Part shown: piece by piece, positions 8,212 through 18,360 of the stretch | How positions within the stretch are numbered: position 1 is the stretch's first letter | Layout of the letters: every line of letters starts with the position of its first letter | Source of the DNA: an uncultured bacterium | GTDB lineage: Bacteria; Bacillota; Clostridia; Peptostreptococcales; Anaerovoracaceae | NCBI GenBank assembly: GCA_905214225.1 | Contig: CAJMLL010000041.1 | Coordinates: 1 to 22,287, forward strand | Reading direction: 5' to 3' | DNA: 22,287 nt | Translations under genes and position numbers: made by a program | Notes under the pieces: generated by a model | What the model was told of the DNA's origin: nothing | The model's input: only the letters and a program-made list of their open reading frames with translations | Databases searched by the model: none

Positions 8212-8419
8212 AACTGCACTCCCAATGAGAGGCGCCGACAAAGCATTTCGAAAAGCTGATGGTGCAGCCGGAGCCAGACGATAAAACCCGTGAGAGGACT
8301 GCCGCACCGTAAACGTTTCCGTTTGCGGCAGTTCCCACGGGTTTTCGTATGTGCTCCGACTCTGTGGCCGCCCCGGAGAGCAAGCTCCAGAATGCGGCTG
8401 TCAGACCAGGAATACAGTT
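8212..8419. repeat. ~208-bp imperfect palindromic (MITE-like) element, copy B
   Basis: The ends are AAAACTGCACTCCC (from about 8210) and, on the other strand, AAAACTGTATTCCT (ending about 8421), an imperfect terminal inverted repeat of the same type as in copy A. It aligns with copy A without gaps at a constant offset of 3171 bp. The core 8265-8388 differs from 5094-5217 at 5 of 124 positions, while the outer arms are far more diverged. It begins 16 bp beyond the rpoC stop codon, the same placement copy A has relative to its gene. No coding capacity. Confidence 0.72.
8283..8345 (-). terminator. Long bidirectional terminator hairpin in element B, downstream of rpoC
   Basis: AAAACCCGTG (8283-8292) pairs with CACGGGTTTT (8336-8345), and ACTGCCGC (8298-8305) with GCGGCAGT (8325-8332), identical to the hairpin at 5112-5174. 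It lies about 90 nt past the rpoC stop and is the likely end of the rpoB-rpoC transcript. The AAAA/TTTT flanks let it work in both directions. Confidence 0.7.
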
Positions 8420-8435
8420 TTATTTTTATTTACTT

Positions 8436-11400
8436 TTACTCCTGCTCGCCAGACTCCTCTGCGCCATCAGCCGGCTTCTCCGCAGAAGCATCTGCTCCCG
8501 CAGACTCACCGCTTGCTACAGAATCGAAAGTGGTGTCGACGTGGAAGTCGCGCATCTTGTCTCCGTTCTCACGGTGGTCGTCCTTAGACGATTTATCGTC
8601 TTTCTTATTAAAGGAAGCCATGTAATTGGTGTTCTCTCCGTAGTCGACCTGAATGTCGCGGTATCTGCGCATTCCGGTTCCGGCCGGGATGAGTTTTCCG
8701 ATGATGACGTTCTCCTTCAGGCCTTCCAGATGGTCGGTCTTTCCCTTGATTGCGGCATCGGTCAGGACACGGGTTGTCTCCTGGAAGGATGCGGCAGACA
8801 GGAAGGAGTTGGTTGCCAGGGATGCCTTGGTAATTCCCAGAAGCATTCTCTTGTATTCCGCAGGATGATCTGTGTGTTCGTTTGCTTCTTCGATCTCGCT
8901 GATGCTGTACATGCTGCCCGGCAGGAGGTCGGTGTCGCCCGGATCCTCTACACGGTACTTGGACAGCATCTGGCTGACGATGATCTCGATGTGCTTATCG
9001 TTGATATCTACACCCTGGTTCCTGTATACGCGCTGGCACTCACGGAGCAGGTAGTCGTAAACTCCCTCGACGCCGCAGTATTTGTAAATGTCATGCGGAT
9101 TCAGAGGTCCTGCAGTCAGGTTGTGTCCGGCCTGTACACGGTCGCCAACCTTGACGACGATTCTCGCGCCGTAAGGAACGATGTATTTTTTCTCGAGTTC
9201 GCCCTTCTCATCCGGCTCGTCACAGTCAACGATGATCTCAGACTTATTGTCCGTTCTCGGGTTGATCTCGCGAACGACTCCGTCTGCCTCGCAGATCTCG
9301 GCAAGTCCCTTAGGCTTACGTGCCTCGAACAGCTCCTCTACTCTCGGAAGACCCTGAGTGATGTCGCTTCCGGCAACTCCGCCGGAGTGGAATGTTCTCA
9401 TGGTCAGCTGAGTACCAGGCTCTCCGATGGACTGTGCGGCGATGATTCCGACAGCCTCTCCGATGTTAACCTCATGACGAGTCGCCAGGTTTCTGCCATA
9501 GCACTTTGCGCAGACTCCGCTCTTGCTCTTGCAGGTCATGACGGATCTGATCTTGACTTCCTTGATTCCGGAATCCTCGATCTCGTGTGCCTGCTCATCG
9601 GAAATTTCTTCGTTACGGTGAACGATGATCTCTCCGGTCTGCGGATGCTTGACGTCCTCTGCCGCTGTTCTTCCGGCGATACGGTCGAACAGGGTCTCCA
9701 GAACTTCCTTACCGTCAATGAAGGCGCGGACGACAACGCCGTCGGTTGTTCCGCAGTCCATCTCGCGGACGATCATATTATGGGAGACATCAACCAGACG
9801 TCTGGTCAGATAACCAGAGTCGGCTGTACGCAGCGCGGTGTCGGCCAGTCCCTTTCTCGCTCCGTTGGAGGAAATGAAGTACTCCAGGATGGACAGACCT
9901 TCACGGAAGTTCGCCTTGATAGGAATTTCTACGGTTTTACCGGTAGCTGTACCCATCAGTCCACGCATTCCGCCGATCTGACGAATCTGGTTCTTACTGC
10001 CTCGCGCACCGGATGTCGCCATGATATTCAGGTTGTTGTTCGGTGCCAGAGAATCCATCAGGGCGTCAGCAACATCGTCTGTCGCCTTGTTCCAGATGGC
10101 TTCCTGCTTATCCCAGCGCTCAGAGTTGGACATAAGTCCGCGTCTGTAAGCCTTCTCGTATTTATCAACTTCCTTCTGCGCAGCATTGACGATTTCCCAC
10201 TTATTATCCGGAATCTTCATGTCGTCGATACCGATGGTAATCGCAGCCAGCGTAGAATATTTATATCCCATTGCCTTGATGTAGTCGAGCATCAGGACAG
10301 TGCCGGTATTCTCATGTGCACGGAAGCATTTGTCGATGATTGCTCCCAGCTGTTTCTTTCCGCACAGGAAGTCAACTTCCAGGGAGTATGGATCCTTGGA
10401 GCGGTCGATGAATCCCAGATCCTGCGGAATTCCTCTGTTGTACAGGAATCTTCCGACGGTGGATTCAACCAGAGCGCCTCTGGTATCCTTATCATCTTTA
10501 TACATTCTGACCTTGACCTTGGCGTGAATGTCCACAACGTGGTTCTGGAAGGCCATGATCATCTCGTTCAGGTCGGTGAAGACCTTTCCGTCTCCCTTTT
10601 CCTGTACTCTCTTGAATCCGTTGTCACGGTTGTACTTTGCCTTTTCCGGATCGTTGAACTCGTCGAGAGAGTACTCGATATGCTCCTTGCCGTCCTCGTC
10701 GCGGACAGTTTTTGTCGCATCTCCAGGATAGGTCAAATAGTACGCACCAAGGATCATATCCTGGGTCGGCGTCGTAATCGGAGATCCGTCCTTCGGTGCC
10801 AGAATGTTGTTGACAGACAACATCAGGAATCTCGCCTCTGCCTGTGCTTCAGCGGTCAGCGGTACGTGGATCGCCATCTGGTCTCCGTCGAAGTCCGCGT
10901 TGAACGGTGTGCAGACCAGCGGATGGAGCTTGATGGCCTTTCCTTCAACCAGAACTGGCTCAAACGCCTGAATTCCCAGTCTGTGCAGCGTCGGGGCACG
11001 GTTCAGCATAACCGGATGCTCCTTGATGACGTCTTCGAGGACATCCCAGACTTTCGGATCGCCCTTCTCGACCATCTTTTTCGCATTCTTAATGTTGGTT
11101 GCGTAGTTCTTCTCATTCAGCTCTTTCATGATGAAAGGCTTGAACAGTTCCAGCGCCATTGTCTTAGGAACTCCGCACTGGTAGAATTTCAGCTCTGGTC
11201 CTACGACGATTACGGAACGTCCGGAATAGTCGACACGCTTTCCGAGCAGGTTCTGTCTGAAACGTCCCTGTTTTCCTTTCAGCAGGTCGGACAGTGACTT
11301 CAGCGCACGTCCGCCAGGTCCTGTTACAGGCTTTCCTCTTCTGCCGTTATCAATCAGAGAGTCAACTGCTTCCTGCAGCATTCTCTTCTCGTTTCTGACG

Positions 11401-12263
11401 ATGATGTCCGGAGCGCCGAGTTCAAGCAGACGCTTCAGACGGTTGTTTCTGTTGATGACTCTTCTGTAGAGATCATTCAGGTCAGACGTTGCGAAACGTC
11501 CTCCGTCGAGCTGTACCATCGGGCGCAGATCTGGCGGAATTACCGGAACTACTTCCAGAACCATCCACTCTGGGCGGTTTCCGGAAAGACGCAGAGCCTC
11601 TACGACTTCCAGTCTTCTGATGATCTTGACCTTTTTCTGACCGGATGCTGTGCTCAGCTCAGCACGCAGCTTCTTTGACAGGTCATCCAGATCGATTTTT
11701 TCCAGCAGCTCACGGATGGCCTCAGCTCCCATGCCGGCGCGGAACTTCATGCCCGCGTCTTTCAAGTCACGGTACTGCTGCTCGGAGATGATCTGCTTTT
11801 CAACCAGACCGGTCTGGCTCTCATCGCCCGGATCCAGGACAACATATGCCGCAAAGTACAGAACACGTTCCAGGTTTCTCGGGGTGATGTCCAGAATCAG
11901 ACCCATTCTGGATGGAATTCCCTTGAAGTACCAGATATGGGACACTGGCGCAGCCAGCTTGATATGTCCCATTCTCTCTCTTCTTACTTTCGCTTTTGTG
12001 ACCTCTACACCGCAGCGGTCGCAGACAATTCCCTTGTATCTGATGCGCTTGTACTTTCCGCAGTGGCACTCCCAGTCCTTAATCGGTCCGAAAATCCTTT
12101 CGCAGAAAAGGCCATCTTTTTCCGGTTTGAGAGTTCTGTAATTGATTGTTTCCGGCTTTGTTACTTCTCCGTGAGACCACTCCAGGATCTTGTCCGTAGA
12201 TGCCAGTCTGATCTGAAGGGAGTCAAAATTATTCGATTCAATGTATCCGCTATTTTCAGCCAC
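8436..12263 (-). CDS. rpoC: DNA-directed RNA polymerase subunit beta'
   Basis: The 1275-residue product carries half of the polymerase active centre. Visible are the N-terminal zinc site (Cys66, Cys68, Cys81, Cys84), the catalytic NADFDGD loop with the Mg-binding aspartates 457, 459 and 461, the bridge-helix region (about 755-800), the second zinc site (Cys837, Cys911, Cys918, Cys921) and the trigger loop around [18 protein letters not shown] (945-962). The last ~60 residues are a charged, Glu/Asp/Ala/Ser-rich tail ([22 protein letters not shown]). The start is GTG at 12263-12261 with AAAGGAG at 12273-12279. It lies 17 nt after rpoB and is certainly co-transcribed with it. Confidence 0.98.
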   Translation of the reverse strand: MAENSGYIESNNFDSLQIRLASTDKILEWSHGEVTKPETINYRTLKPEKDGLFCERIFGPIKDWECHCGKYKRIRYKGIVCDRCGVEVTKAKVRRERMGHIKLAAPVSHIWYFKGIPSRMGLILDITPRNLERVLYFAAYVVLDPGDESQTGLVEKQIISEQQYRDLKDAGMKFRAGMGAEAIRELLEKIDLDDLSKKLRAELSTASGQKKVKIIRRLEVVEALRLSGNRPEWMVLEVVPVIPPDLRPMVQLDGGRFATSDLNDLYRRVINRNNRLKRLLELGAPDIIVRNEKRMLQEAVDSLIDNGRRGKPVTGPGGRALKSLSDLLKGKQGRFRQNLLGKRVDYSGRSVIVVGPELKFYQCGVPKTMALELFKPFIMKELNEKNYATNIKNAKKMVEKGDPKVWDVLEDVIKEHPVMLNRAPTLHRLGIQAFEPVLVEGKAIKLHPLVCTPFNADFDGDQMAIHVPLTAEAQAEARFLMLSVNNILAPKDGSPITTPTQDMILGAYYLTYPGDATKTVRDEDGKEHIEYSLDEFNDPEKAKYNRDNGFKRVQEKGDGKVFTDLNEMIMAFQNHVVDIHAKVKVRMYKDDKDTRGALVESTVGRFLYNRGIPQDLGFIDRSKDPYSLEVDFLCGKKQLGAIIDKCFRAHENTGTVLMLDYIKAMGYKYSTLAAITIGIDDMKIPDNKWEIVNAAQKEVDKYEKAYRRGLMSNSERWDKQEAIWNKATDDVADALMDSLAPNNNLNIMATSGARGSKNQIRQIGGMRGLMGTATGKTVEIPIKANFREGLSILEYFISSNGARKGLADTALRTADSGYLTRRLVDVSHNMIVREMDCGTTDGVVVRAFIDGKEVLETLFDRIAGRTAAEDVKHPQTGEIIVHRNEEISDEQAHEIEDSGIKEVKIRSVMTCKSKSGVCAKCYGRNLATRHEVNIGEAVGIIAAQSIGEPGTQLTMRTFHSGGVAGSDITQGLPRVEELFEARKPKGLAEICEADGVVREINPRTDNKSEIIVDCDEPDEKGELEKKYIVPYGARIVVKVGDRVQAGHNLTAGPLNPHDIYKYCGVEGVYDYLLRECQRVYRNQGVDINDKHIEIIVSQMLSKYRVEDPGDTDLLPGSMYSISEIEEANEHTDHPAEYKRMLLGITKASLATNSFLSAASFQETTRVLTDAAIKGKTDHLEGLKENVIIGKLIPAGTGMRRYRDIQVDYGENTNYMASFNKKDDKSSKDDHRENGDKMRDFHVDTTFDSVASGESAGADASAEKPADGAEESGEQE

Positions 12264-12280
12264 AGATGTACTCTCCTTTC

Positions 12281-15200
12281 CTACTGCTCGTCATCTGACG
12301 GTTCTGCATCAGCATGAGCCTCTGTGTCCGCCGTATCTGCATTATTCCCGGCGTCCGTTTTTTCCTCGCTGAATCCATGATGCATCAGTCCGCTTTCGCT
12401 CTCTCTTGAGTTCATGCGGATGACACTCTCATATCCGCTCGGAGTATCGTCATCGATCTGTTCTTTCAGTTCGATTTCCTCTCCATTATCGTCCAGTACA
12501 CGGACATCCAGAGCCAGACTCTGCAGTTCCTTGATCAGAACCTTGAAAGACTCCGGAATACCCGGTTCAGGGATATTCTGGCCTTTGACGATTGCTTCGT
12601 ATGTCTTGACACGTCCAACGATATCATCTGACTTGACGGTCAGGATTTCCTGAAGTGTATATGCAGCACCGTATGCTTCCAGTGCCCATACCTCCATCTC
12701 TCCGAAACGCTGGCCTCCGAACTGTGCTTTTCCGCCCAGCGGCTGCTGCGTTACCAGGGAGTACGGACCCGTACTTCTCGCATGGATCTTATCATCAACC
12801 ATGTGATGCAGTTTCAGCATGTACATGTATCCGACCGTTACCGGATTTGCAAAGTACTCACCAGTTCTTCCGTCACGCAGACGCAGTTTTCCGTTTTCCG
12901 GATATCCGCTCTTTACGAGCAGCTCTCTGATGTCGCTCTCCTTGGCACCATCAAATACCGGAGTGGCAACATACCAGTTCTGCTTCTTCGCAGCGAGACC
13001 CAGATGAACTTCCAGGACCTGTCCTACATTCATTCGGGACGGTACACCCAGCGGATTCAGCATGATCTGCAGCGGTGTTCCGTCTTCCAGGAACGGCATA
13101 TCCTCTTCCGGCAGAATTCTGGAAACAACACCCTTGTTTCCGTGACGTCCGGACATCTTGTCTCCAACCTGAATCTTTCTCTTGGACGCGATATATACAC
13201 GAACAAGCTTGGTTACTCCAGGCGGCAGTTCATCGCCGTTCGCTCTTGTGAAGACACGAACCTGTACGACGATTCCGTGTTCACCATGAGGAACACGCAG
13301 GGAAGTATCTCTGACTTCTCTTGCCTTCTCACCGAAGATGGCGCGGAGCAGTCGCTCTTCTGCGCTCAGGTCATTTTCACCCTTCGGTGTGACTTTTCCT
13401 ACCAGAATATCCGTAGAATCGACTTCTGCGCCGACACGGATAATTCCTTCCTCGTCCAGATCCTTCAGAGCGTCATCGCCGACGTTCGGAATATCTCTGG
13501 TAATTTCTTCCGGTCCGAGCTTGGTATCTCTCGCTTCGGACTCATATTCTACGATATGAATAGATGTCAGGACATCATTCATGATCAGTTTCTCGTTCAG
13601 GATAACCGCGTCCTCGTAGTTGTATCCTTCCCAGGTCATGAATCCTACCAGCAGATTCTTTCCGAGGGAAATTTCTCCCATATTGGTGGAAGGTCCGTCT
13701 GCAATGACTTCTCCTTCTTCAATATGCTCGCCGTGGCTTACGATCGGACGCTGGTTGATGCAGGCTCCCTGGTTGGAACGCTTGAACTTCAGCATCGTGT
13801 ACTCATCCTGGCCCTTGGCATCGTCTCTTGCGATAACAATGTTATCCGCATCAACGAATTCAACAGTTCCGGAATGCTTTGCCAGAATGACGGCTCCGGA
13901 ATCTCTCGCTGCCTTGTACTCCATTCCTGTTCCGATATACGGTGCTTCCGTAACCATCAGCGGAACCGCCTGACGCTGCATGTTGGATCCCATCAGCGCA
14001 CGGTTCGCGTCGTCGTTTTCCAGGAAAGGAATCATCGCAGAAGCGACGGATACAACCTGCTTCGGAGATACATCCATCATATCCACGGATGTTTTCTTGA
14101 ACAGGGAAATTTCTCCGCCGACACCACGTCCGGCAACTTCATCATTGATGAAATATCCGTCATCGTCCAGCGGCTCGTTGGCGTTGGCGATGATCAGCCG
14201 CTCTTCTTCATCGGCAGTGACATAGCGGACTTCATCCGTTACTCTGCCGTGCTCTTTATCTACAATACGGTACGGAGTCTCGATGAATCCATACTTATTG
14301 ACTACTCCATAAATGGTCAGAGATCCGATCAGACCGATGTTCGGGCCTTCTGGGGTCTCAATCGGGCACATTCTTCCATAATGAGAATGGTGAATGTCTC
14401 GTACTTCCAGTCCTGCACGCTCTCTGGACAGTCCGCCAGGTCCCAGGGCTGACAGTCTTCTTCTGTGTGTCAGCTCAGACAGCGGGTTGTTCTGGTCCAT
14501 GAACTGAGACAGCTGGGAACTTCCGAAGAACTCCTTGATTGCTGCCGTTACCGGACGGATATTGATCAGGGCCTGCGGTGTCGTTACATCGATATCCTGA
14601 ATGGACATTCTCTCTCTGACAACACGCTCCATTCTTGCCAGTCCGATACGGAACTGGTTCTGCAGCAGTTCGCCGACCGTACGCAGTCTTCTGTTTCCCA
14701 GATGGTCGATGTCGTCTGTGCTTCCGATTCCGTAGTTCAGGTTCAGAATGTAGCTGACAGAAGCGATGACATCGGCAAGGATGATGTGCTTAGGAGAAAG
14801 CTCATCCTTTCTCTCACGGATGCGGTTCTTCAGTTCCTGATCATCCAGATCCTCCTTCAGGATTTCCTTCAGGACCGGATAGTAAACCTTATCCTGCATC
14901 TTCAGGTCAGTCAGATCAATGTCTCTGCCCTCGAGATACTTGTTAATATCAACGAAACGGTTTCCGATGACCTTTGTACGGATGGTATCATCGGTCTTTC
15001 CGACAACCATAACAAAGTCGACACCGGCATCTTCAATGGTCATCGCCATTTCTCTGGAGATGGTGTCTCCGCTGGAGACCAGAATCTCTCCCGTGTTCGG
15101 GTCAATTACATCCTGTGCGGCAACCGCGTTTTCCAGTCTGTCGTGAATACCAAGCTTCTTATTATATTTATATCTTCCTACATGAGAAAGATCGTATCTT

Positions 15201-15985
15201 TTCGAATCGTAAAAGAGTGAATTCAGAAGAGATCTTGCGCTCTCCACTGTCGGCGGCTCACCCGGACGGAGCTTTTTATACAGTTCCTTCAGAGCGCTCT
15301 CTGTGTCCGTCGTCGTGTCCTTCTCGAAGGTCTTCATCAGACGCTCATCCGCGCCGAAAATGCTGAGGATCTCCTCATTGCTGCCGATTCCAAGCGCACG
15401 GAGCAGGATGGTCAGCGGCTGCTTTCTGGTACGGTCAACACGAACGTAGATAATTCCGTTAGAGTCTGTGTCATACTCGATCCAGGCACCTCTGTTCGGG
15501 ATGATCTGGGAAGCGTACAGCTTCTGATTGGACTTATCTGTCTCTACACTGTAGTATGGTCCCGGTGAACGTACGAGCTGTGTAACGATAACACGTTCAG
15601 CACCGTTATAAATGAATGTTCCGCGCTCTGTCATCAGAGGGAAATCACCCATGAACACTTCCTGTTCCTTGACTTCGCCCGTCTCCCTGTTTACGAGGCG
15701 GACCTTGACTTTCAGCGGAGCTGCATATGTCACGTCTCTCTCCTTACACTCCTCCTGGTCATATTTCGGAGGATCGTTCAGAGAGTAATCAATGAAGTCC
15801 AGGCTGAGTTTGCCGGCATAGTCGCTGATCGGCGAAATGTCTTCAAAAACCTCCTGAAGCCCTTCCTTGAGGAACCATTCGTAGGACTTTGTCTGAATGT
15901 CCACCAGGTTCGGCATAGGCAAGACTTCTTTGATTTTTCCGAATGACATACGTGTTTTTCTACCAACTTTAATTGGCTTTGGCAT
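12281..15985 (-). CDS. rpoB: DNA-directed RNA polymerase subunit beta
   Basis: The 1234-residue product has the normal clostridial length. The rifampicin region (about 488-519: [32 protein letters not shown]) keeps Asp497, His507 and Ser512, equivalent to E. coli 516, 526 and 531, which predicts rifampicin sensitivity. The [16 protein letters not shown] active-site segment and the C-terminal [33 protein letters not shown] clamp-connector block are present. The protein ends in an acidic tail ([19 protein letters not shown]). I use ATG 15985: AAGGAGT (15993-15999) lies 7-8 nt upstream, whereas the in-frame GTG at 15994 overlaps that site. The gene has its own promoter at 16036-16064. Confidence 0.98.
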   Translation of the reverse strand: MPKPIKVGRKTRMSFGKIKEVLPMPNLVDIQTKSYEWFLKEGLQEVFEDISPISDYAGKLSLDFIDYSLNDPPKYDQEECKERDVTYAAPLKVKVRLVNRETGEVKEQEVFMGDFPLMTERGTFIYNGAERVIVTQLVRSPGPYYSVETDKSNQKLYASQIIPNRGAWIEYDTDSNGIIYVRVDRTRKQPLTILLRALGIGSNEEILSIFGADERLMKTFEKDTTTDTESALKELYKKLRPGEPPTVESARSLLNSLFYDSKRYDLSHVGRYKYNKKLGIHDRLENAVAAQDVIDPNTGEILVSSGDTISREMAMTIEDAGVDFVMVVGKTDDTIRTKVIGNRFVDINKYLEGRDIDLTDLKMQDKVYYPVLKEILKEDLDDQELKNRIRERKDELSPKHIILADVIASVSYILNLNYGIGSTDDIDHLGNRRLRTVGELLQNQFRIGLARMERVVRERMSIQDIDVTTPQALINIRPVTAAIKEFFGSSQLSQFMDQNNPLSELTHRRRLSALGPGGLSRERAGLEVRDIHHSHYGRMCPIETPEGPNIGLIGSLTIYGVVNKYGFIETPYRIVDKEHGRVTDEVRYVTADEEERLIIANANEPLDDDGYFINDEVAGRGVGGEISLFKKTSVDMMDVSPKQVVSVASAMIPFLENDDANRALMGSNMQRQAVPLMVTEAPYIGTGMEYKAARDSGAVILAKHSGTVEFVDADNIVIARDDAKGQDEYTMLKFKRSNQGACINQRPIVSHGEHIEEGEVIADGPSTNMGEISLGKNLLVGFMTWEGYNYEDAVILNEKLIMNDVLTSIHIVEYESEARDTKLGPEEITRDIPNVGDDALKDLDEEGIIRVGAEVDSTDILVGKVTPKGENDLSAEERLLRAIFGEKAREVRDTSLRVPHGEHGIVVQVRVFTRANGDELPPGVTKLVRVYIASKRKIQVGDKMSGRHGNKGVVSRILPEEDMPFLEDGTPLQIMLNPLGVPSRMNVGQVLEVHLGLAAKKQNWYVATPVFDGAKESDIRELLVKSGYPENGKLRLRDGRTGEYFANPVTVGYMYMLKLHHMVDDKIHARSTGPYSLVTQQPLGGKAQFGGQRFGEMEVWALEAYGAAYTLQEILTVKSDDIVGRVKTYEAIVKGQNIPEPGIPESFKVLIKELQSLALDVRVLDDNGEEIELKEQIDDDTPSGYESVIRMNSRESESGLMHHGFSEEKTDAGNNADTADTEAHADAEPSDDEQ

Positions 15986-16035
15986 TACTATCACTCCTTA
16001 CAATCTATCTCTTAGTACTCGCATGGCAGTCTAAT

Positions 16036-16064
16036 ATTATACAATAGAAGCGTCAAAACTGCAA
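16036..16064 (-). promoter_or_regulatory. Promoter of rpoB-rpoC
   Basis: On the minus strand TTGCAG (16064-16059) and a perfect TATAAT (16041-16036) are 17 bp apart, giving a leader of about 44 nt. A TTGACG hexamer nearer the -10 box is only 9 bp away and cannot be its partner. With the upstream terminator this makes rpoBC a separate transcription unit. Confidence 0.7.
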
Positions 16065-16083
16065 TAGCCCGGCGCGAATTTCT

Positions 16084-16109
16084 TCCACATATTGTAAAAT
16101 TTATGTGGA
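16084..16109. promoter_or_regulatory. Inverted repeat just upstream of the rpoB promoter
   Basis: TCCACATA (16084-16091) and TATGTGGA (16102-16109) are perfect 8-bp arms around a 10-nt AT-rich spacer, centred about 33 bp upstream of the -35 box. This could be an operator or, on read-through RNA, a hairpin. On the plus strand it is followed by CAGATTTTT, but no plus-strand gene needs a terminator. Confidence 0.45.
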
Positions 16110-16142
16110 CAGATTTTTGCATGCAGCGGGGAAGCAGACGTT

Positions 16143-16185
16143 AAACGCCGTGTTTTTTCACGGTTTCCGGCTCCTGCCGGCGTTT
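16143..16185. other. Two hairpins enclosed by a closing stem (three-way-junction-like)
   Basis: On the minus strand AAACG and CGTTT enclose two hairpins, CCGGC-AGGA-GCCGG and CCGTG-AAAAAA-CACGG, joined by AAA. All three stems are perfect 5-bp helices packed into 43 nt. On the plus strand the last hairpin plus TTTTT would look like a terminator. It lies between the rplL terminator and the rpoB promoter, so it would appear only on read-through RNA. Confidence 0.5.
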
Positions 16186-16254
16186 TTATCCCTTGCCGGG
16201 TGTGTTTTGTCTGCAGACAGACTACATGCGAGGGAGCGGACAAAACTGACGCGC

Positions 16255-16296
16255 AAGAAAAAAGAACTGCACCCGATCTGTGATCCGATACAGTTC
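16255..16296 (-). terminator. Terminator/attenuator between rplL and rpoB
   Basis: On the minus strand GAACTGTATCGGATC (16296-16282) pairs with GATCGGGTGCAGTTC (16278-16264) over 15 positions with a single G-G mismatch and an ACA loop, followed by TTTTTTCTT. A close copy of the 5' arm (GGTTCTGTATCGGTATC) lies about 30 nt upstream, near 16310-16330. It should stop most transcripts from the ribosomal protein genes before rpoB, as the partial rplL-rpoB terminator of E. coli does. Confidence 0.8.
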
Positions 16297-16437
16297 CTTA
16301 TTTCAGACATGATACCGATACAGAACCTATTCAATTTCCGGTTAGCTATACTCTGCAGCTGCAGAATCCAGCCGGACGGGAATTTAACGTATTCCGTATC
16401 GCTTTGCTGCCGTCGCTATTTCTACAAAGAGCCGCGA
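16297..16437. other. rplL 3' region with a perfect 14-bp palindrome
   Basis: No gene seen. TCTGCAGCTGCAGA (16352-16365) is a perfect palindrome that can form a 5-bp hairpin. The CCGATACAG block at about 16313-16321 is a direct repeat of 16285-16293 in the terminator. Together with 16065-16254 this makes the 452-nt rplL-rpoB spacer wholly non-coding. Confidence 0.45.
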
Positions 16438-16800
16438 TTACTTGAACTCTACTGTAGCGCCGACTTCCTCGAGCTTAGCCTTGATGTCGTCAGCCTCAGC
16501 CTTCTCAACGCCTTCCTTGACGTTGGACGGAGCTCCGTCTACCAGAGCCTTAGCGTCCTTCAGGCCAAGTCCTGTGATCTCACGAACAGCCTTGATGACC
16601 TTAATCTTCTGGTCACCGATCTCCTTCAGAACTACTGTGAATTCTGTCTGCTCGTCAGCACCGCCCTCAGCACCTGCTGCTGCAACAGCAACCGGAGCAG
16701 CTGCGGATACACCAAACTCTTCTTCGCATGCTTTTACGAGCTCGTTCAGCTCGAGTACGGACATTCCTTTGATGGCTTCAATGATCTGATCCTTATCCAT
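16438..16800 (-). CDS. rplL: 50S ribosomal protein L7/L12
   Basis: L7/L12 forms the flexible ribosomal stalk that recruits translational GTPases. The 120-residue protein has the N-terminal dimerisation helix ([28 protein letters not shown]), the Ala/Gly-rich hinge (about 33-48) and the conserved C-terminal domain with [24 protein letters not shown]. The ATG at 16800 has AAAGGAAA upstream. It lies 85 nt after rplJ; that spacer holds a GCGGCAGC...GCTGTGCCGC hairpin that may help set the higher L7/L12 yield, which is inference. Confidence 0.98.
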   Translation of the reverse strand: MDKDQIIEAIKGMSVLELNELVKACEEEFGVSAAAPVAVAAAGAEGGADEQTEFTVVLKEIGDQKIKVIKAVREITGLGLKDAKALVDGAPSNVKEGVEKAEADDIKAKLEEVGATVEFK

Positions 16801-16885
16801 TTTCGTTTCCTTTCTGAATGATTACGCGGCACAGCTTACGCTGCCGCTTCTATAATGCTTACTGATATTCCGATATTCAGTTGAA

Positions 16886-17419
16886 CTACTCTGCCGGTGC
16901 AGCCTCTGCAGCCGGAGCGTCTCCGCCCTCCTGCTTTGCGTCTGCAATTGCAGCCAGTGTTCTGACAAACTTTCCAACCGGGCTCTGAATGCTTCCTAGG
17001 AATTTTGCCAGGAGTTCTTCTCTGGAAGGAATGCTTGCAATCTGCTCGATACCTTCCTTATCGTAGAACTGACCCTCTACAACACCGGACTTGAACTCCA
17101 TCTTGTTGAACTTCTTGATGGAAGCCTTCAGAATTCTTGCCGGAGCAGTAGCGTCAGTCTTACTGATCGCAATAGCGCTCGGTCCCTTCAGAGAGTCAGC
17201 GAGAGGAGCAAACTCTGTTCCTTCAATAGCTCTCTTCATCAGCGTATTCTTATATACGCCGTAATCGATGTCAGCTTCACGGAGACTCTTTCTCATCTCG
17301 TTAGCTTCAGCAACAGTCGTGCCCATGTAGTCGATAACTACTGCAGACTGAGCTCCATCAAGTTTTTCCTTGATTTCATCGATGACCGCCTGTTTCTGCT
17401 TCTTTGCTTCTTCAGACAT
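16886..17419 (-). CDS. rplJ: 50S ribosomal protein L10
   Basis: L10 anchors the L7/L12 dimers to 23S rRNA and forms the stalk base. The 177-residue protein starts MSEEAKKQKQAVIDEIKEKLDGAQSAVVIDYMGTTVAEANEMRKSLREA, typical of the family, and ends in a helical Ala/Glu-rich L12-binding tail. The ATG at 17419 follows AAAGGAG with 5-nt spacing. A longer in-frame opening to 17503 runs through the leader RNA and is rejected. Expression is expected to be controlled by the L10 leader directly upstream. Confidence 0.97.
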   Translation of the reverse strand: MSEEAKKQKQAVIDEIKEKLDGAQSAVVIDYMGTTVAEANEMRKSLREADIDYGVYKNTLMKRAIEGTEFAPLADSLKGPSAIAISKTDATAPARILKASIKKFNKMEFKSGVVEGQFYDKEGIEQIASIPSREELLAKFLGSIQSPVGKFVRTLAAIADAKQEGGDAPAAEAAPAE

Positions 17420-17470
17420 CGCTTCTCCTTTCTGTAACCGAAACGAGTTCGATTCACGAATGTGGTACTC

Positions 17471-17575
17471 AATAAAACAGCCCCGCTGTGCGAGCGAGGC
17501 CAATACGTTTATATATCGTACCTCGGCGGGAAATTAAGCCTTTACGCAGGCACCCGCTGTCTCAGGTGATTAATT
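17471..17575 (-). ncRNA. L10 ribosomal protein leader with attenuator
   Basis: On the minus strand the sequence ACCTGAGACAGCGGGTG ... CTTAAT..CCCGCCGAGGT matches the Rfam-type L10 leader known in Gram-positive bacteria. ACCT (17567-17564) pairs with AGGT (17523-17520), and GCGGG (17557-17553) with CCCGC (17530-17526), with the GAGACA bulge of the kink-turn-like L10-L12 binding site. Downstream GGCCTCGC (17501-17494) and GCGGGGCT (17486-17479) form an 8-bp hairpin followed by GTTTTATT, a plausible attenuator. In B. subtilis the L10-L12 complex promotes termination at such a site. The interval between this leader and rplA (17576-17655) has a small GCTGT/ACAGC hairpin and no confident promoter. 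Confidence 0.88.
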
Positions 17576-17655
17576 CCAATTTTATGTCTGCATGCATCTT
17601 CCGCACGGTTATTTCCGCGTTTCACGACACACGCTGTTAAAACAGCCTTTCTCAG

Positions 17656-18351
17656 TTAGCCGAGAACTGCCGGATTAACCTTTACTCCAGGGCCCATCGT
17701 CGGTGTTACTGTAACACTTCTGAGGTACTGTCCCTTTGCAGATGATGGTTTAGCCTTTACGATTGCTGCCATCAGAGCGTCAAAGTTCTGCTGGAGCTTC
17801 TCCGGGCCGAAGGACTTCTTTCCGATTACTGTGTGGATAATGTTCTGCTTATCCAGACGGTACTCAACTTTTCCGGCTTTAATCTCAGCCAGTGCCTTCT
17901 CCAGATCCATCGTAACTGTACCAGACTTCGGGTTCGGCATCAGACCCTTAGGTCCGAGCAGACGTCCCAGACGTCCTACAACGCCCATCATATCAGGTGT
18001 TGCTACTACGACATCGAAGTCAAACCAGTTTTCCTGCTGGATTTTCTGTGCAAGCTCTTCCGCACCGACATAGTCAGCTCCGGCTTTTTCTGCTTCTTCA
18101 GCCTTAGGGCCTTTAGCAAATACCAGAACCTTTACTTCCTTACCGGTTCCATTCGGAAGAACGATTGCGCCTCTGACCTGCTGGTCAGCGTGTCTTCCAT
18201 CAACGCCCAGCTTGATGTGAGCTTCGATGGTCTCATCAAATTTTGCCTTACCAACTTCTGTGACAACCTTCATTGCCTCAGCCGGATCGTAAAGCTTGGA
18301 CTTGTCGAAGGATTCGACAGCGTCTCTGTAATTCTTTCCGTGTTTAGCCAT
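17656..18351 (-). CDS. rplA: 50S ribosomal protein L1
   Basis: L1 forms the mobile L1 stalk at the ribosomal E site and is a translational repressor of its own operon in many bacteria. The 231-residue protein starts [27 protein letters not shown] and includes [21 protein letters not shown] and the C-terminal [25 protein letters not shown] block, all diagnostic. The ATG at 18351 follows GAGGAGG (18357-18363). It lies 57 nt after rplK, and the spacer can form alternative hairpins that include part of its ribosome binding site. Confidence 0.98.
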   Translation of the reverse strand: MAKHGKNYRDAVESFDKSKLYDPAEAMKVVTEVGKAKFDETIEAHIKLGVDGRHADQQVRGAIVLPNGTGKEVKVLVFAKGPKAEEAEKAGADYVGAEELAQKIQQENWFDFDVVVATPDMMGVVGRLGRLLGPKGLMPNPKSGTVTMDLEKALAEIKAGKVEYRLDKQNIIHTVIGKKSFGPEKLQQNFDALMAAIVKAKPSSAKGQYLRSVTVTPTMGPGVKVNPAVLG

Positions 18352-18360
18352 TTTTTCCTC

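Noticed and set aside
5041..8419. A CRISPR array or a composite transposon flanked by insertion sequences
   Set aside because: There are only two full copies 3.2 kb apart, with no regular spacers, and the elements encode no transposase. The Rpn gene lies outside the pair.
8349..11297. A 982-codon open frame on the plus strand opposite rpoC
   Set aside because: It lies antisense to the well-conserved rpoC and has no protein family features. Long antisense frames arise from the codon bias of conserved genes. Similar frames opposite fusA (167-2167) and rpoB (12782-14452) are rejected for the same reason.
16105..16821. A 238-codon plus-strand frame across the rplL-rpoB spacer and rplL
   Set aside because: It starts with GTG without a ribosome binding site and runs antisense to the promoter region, the terminator and rplL.
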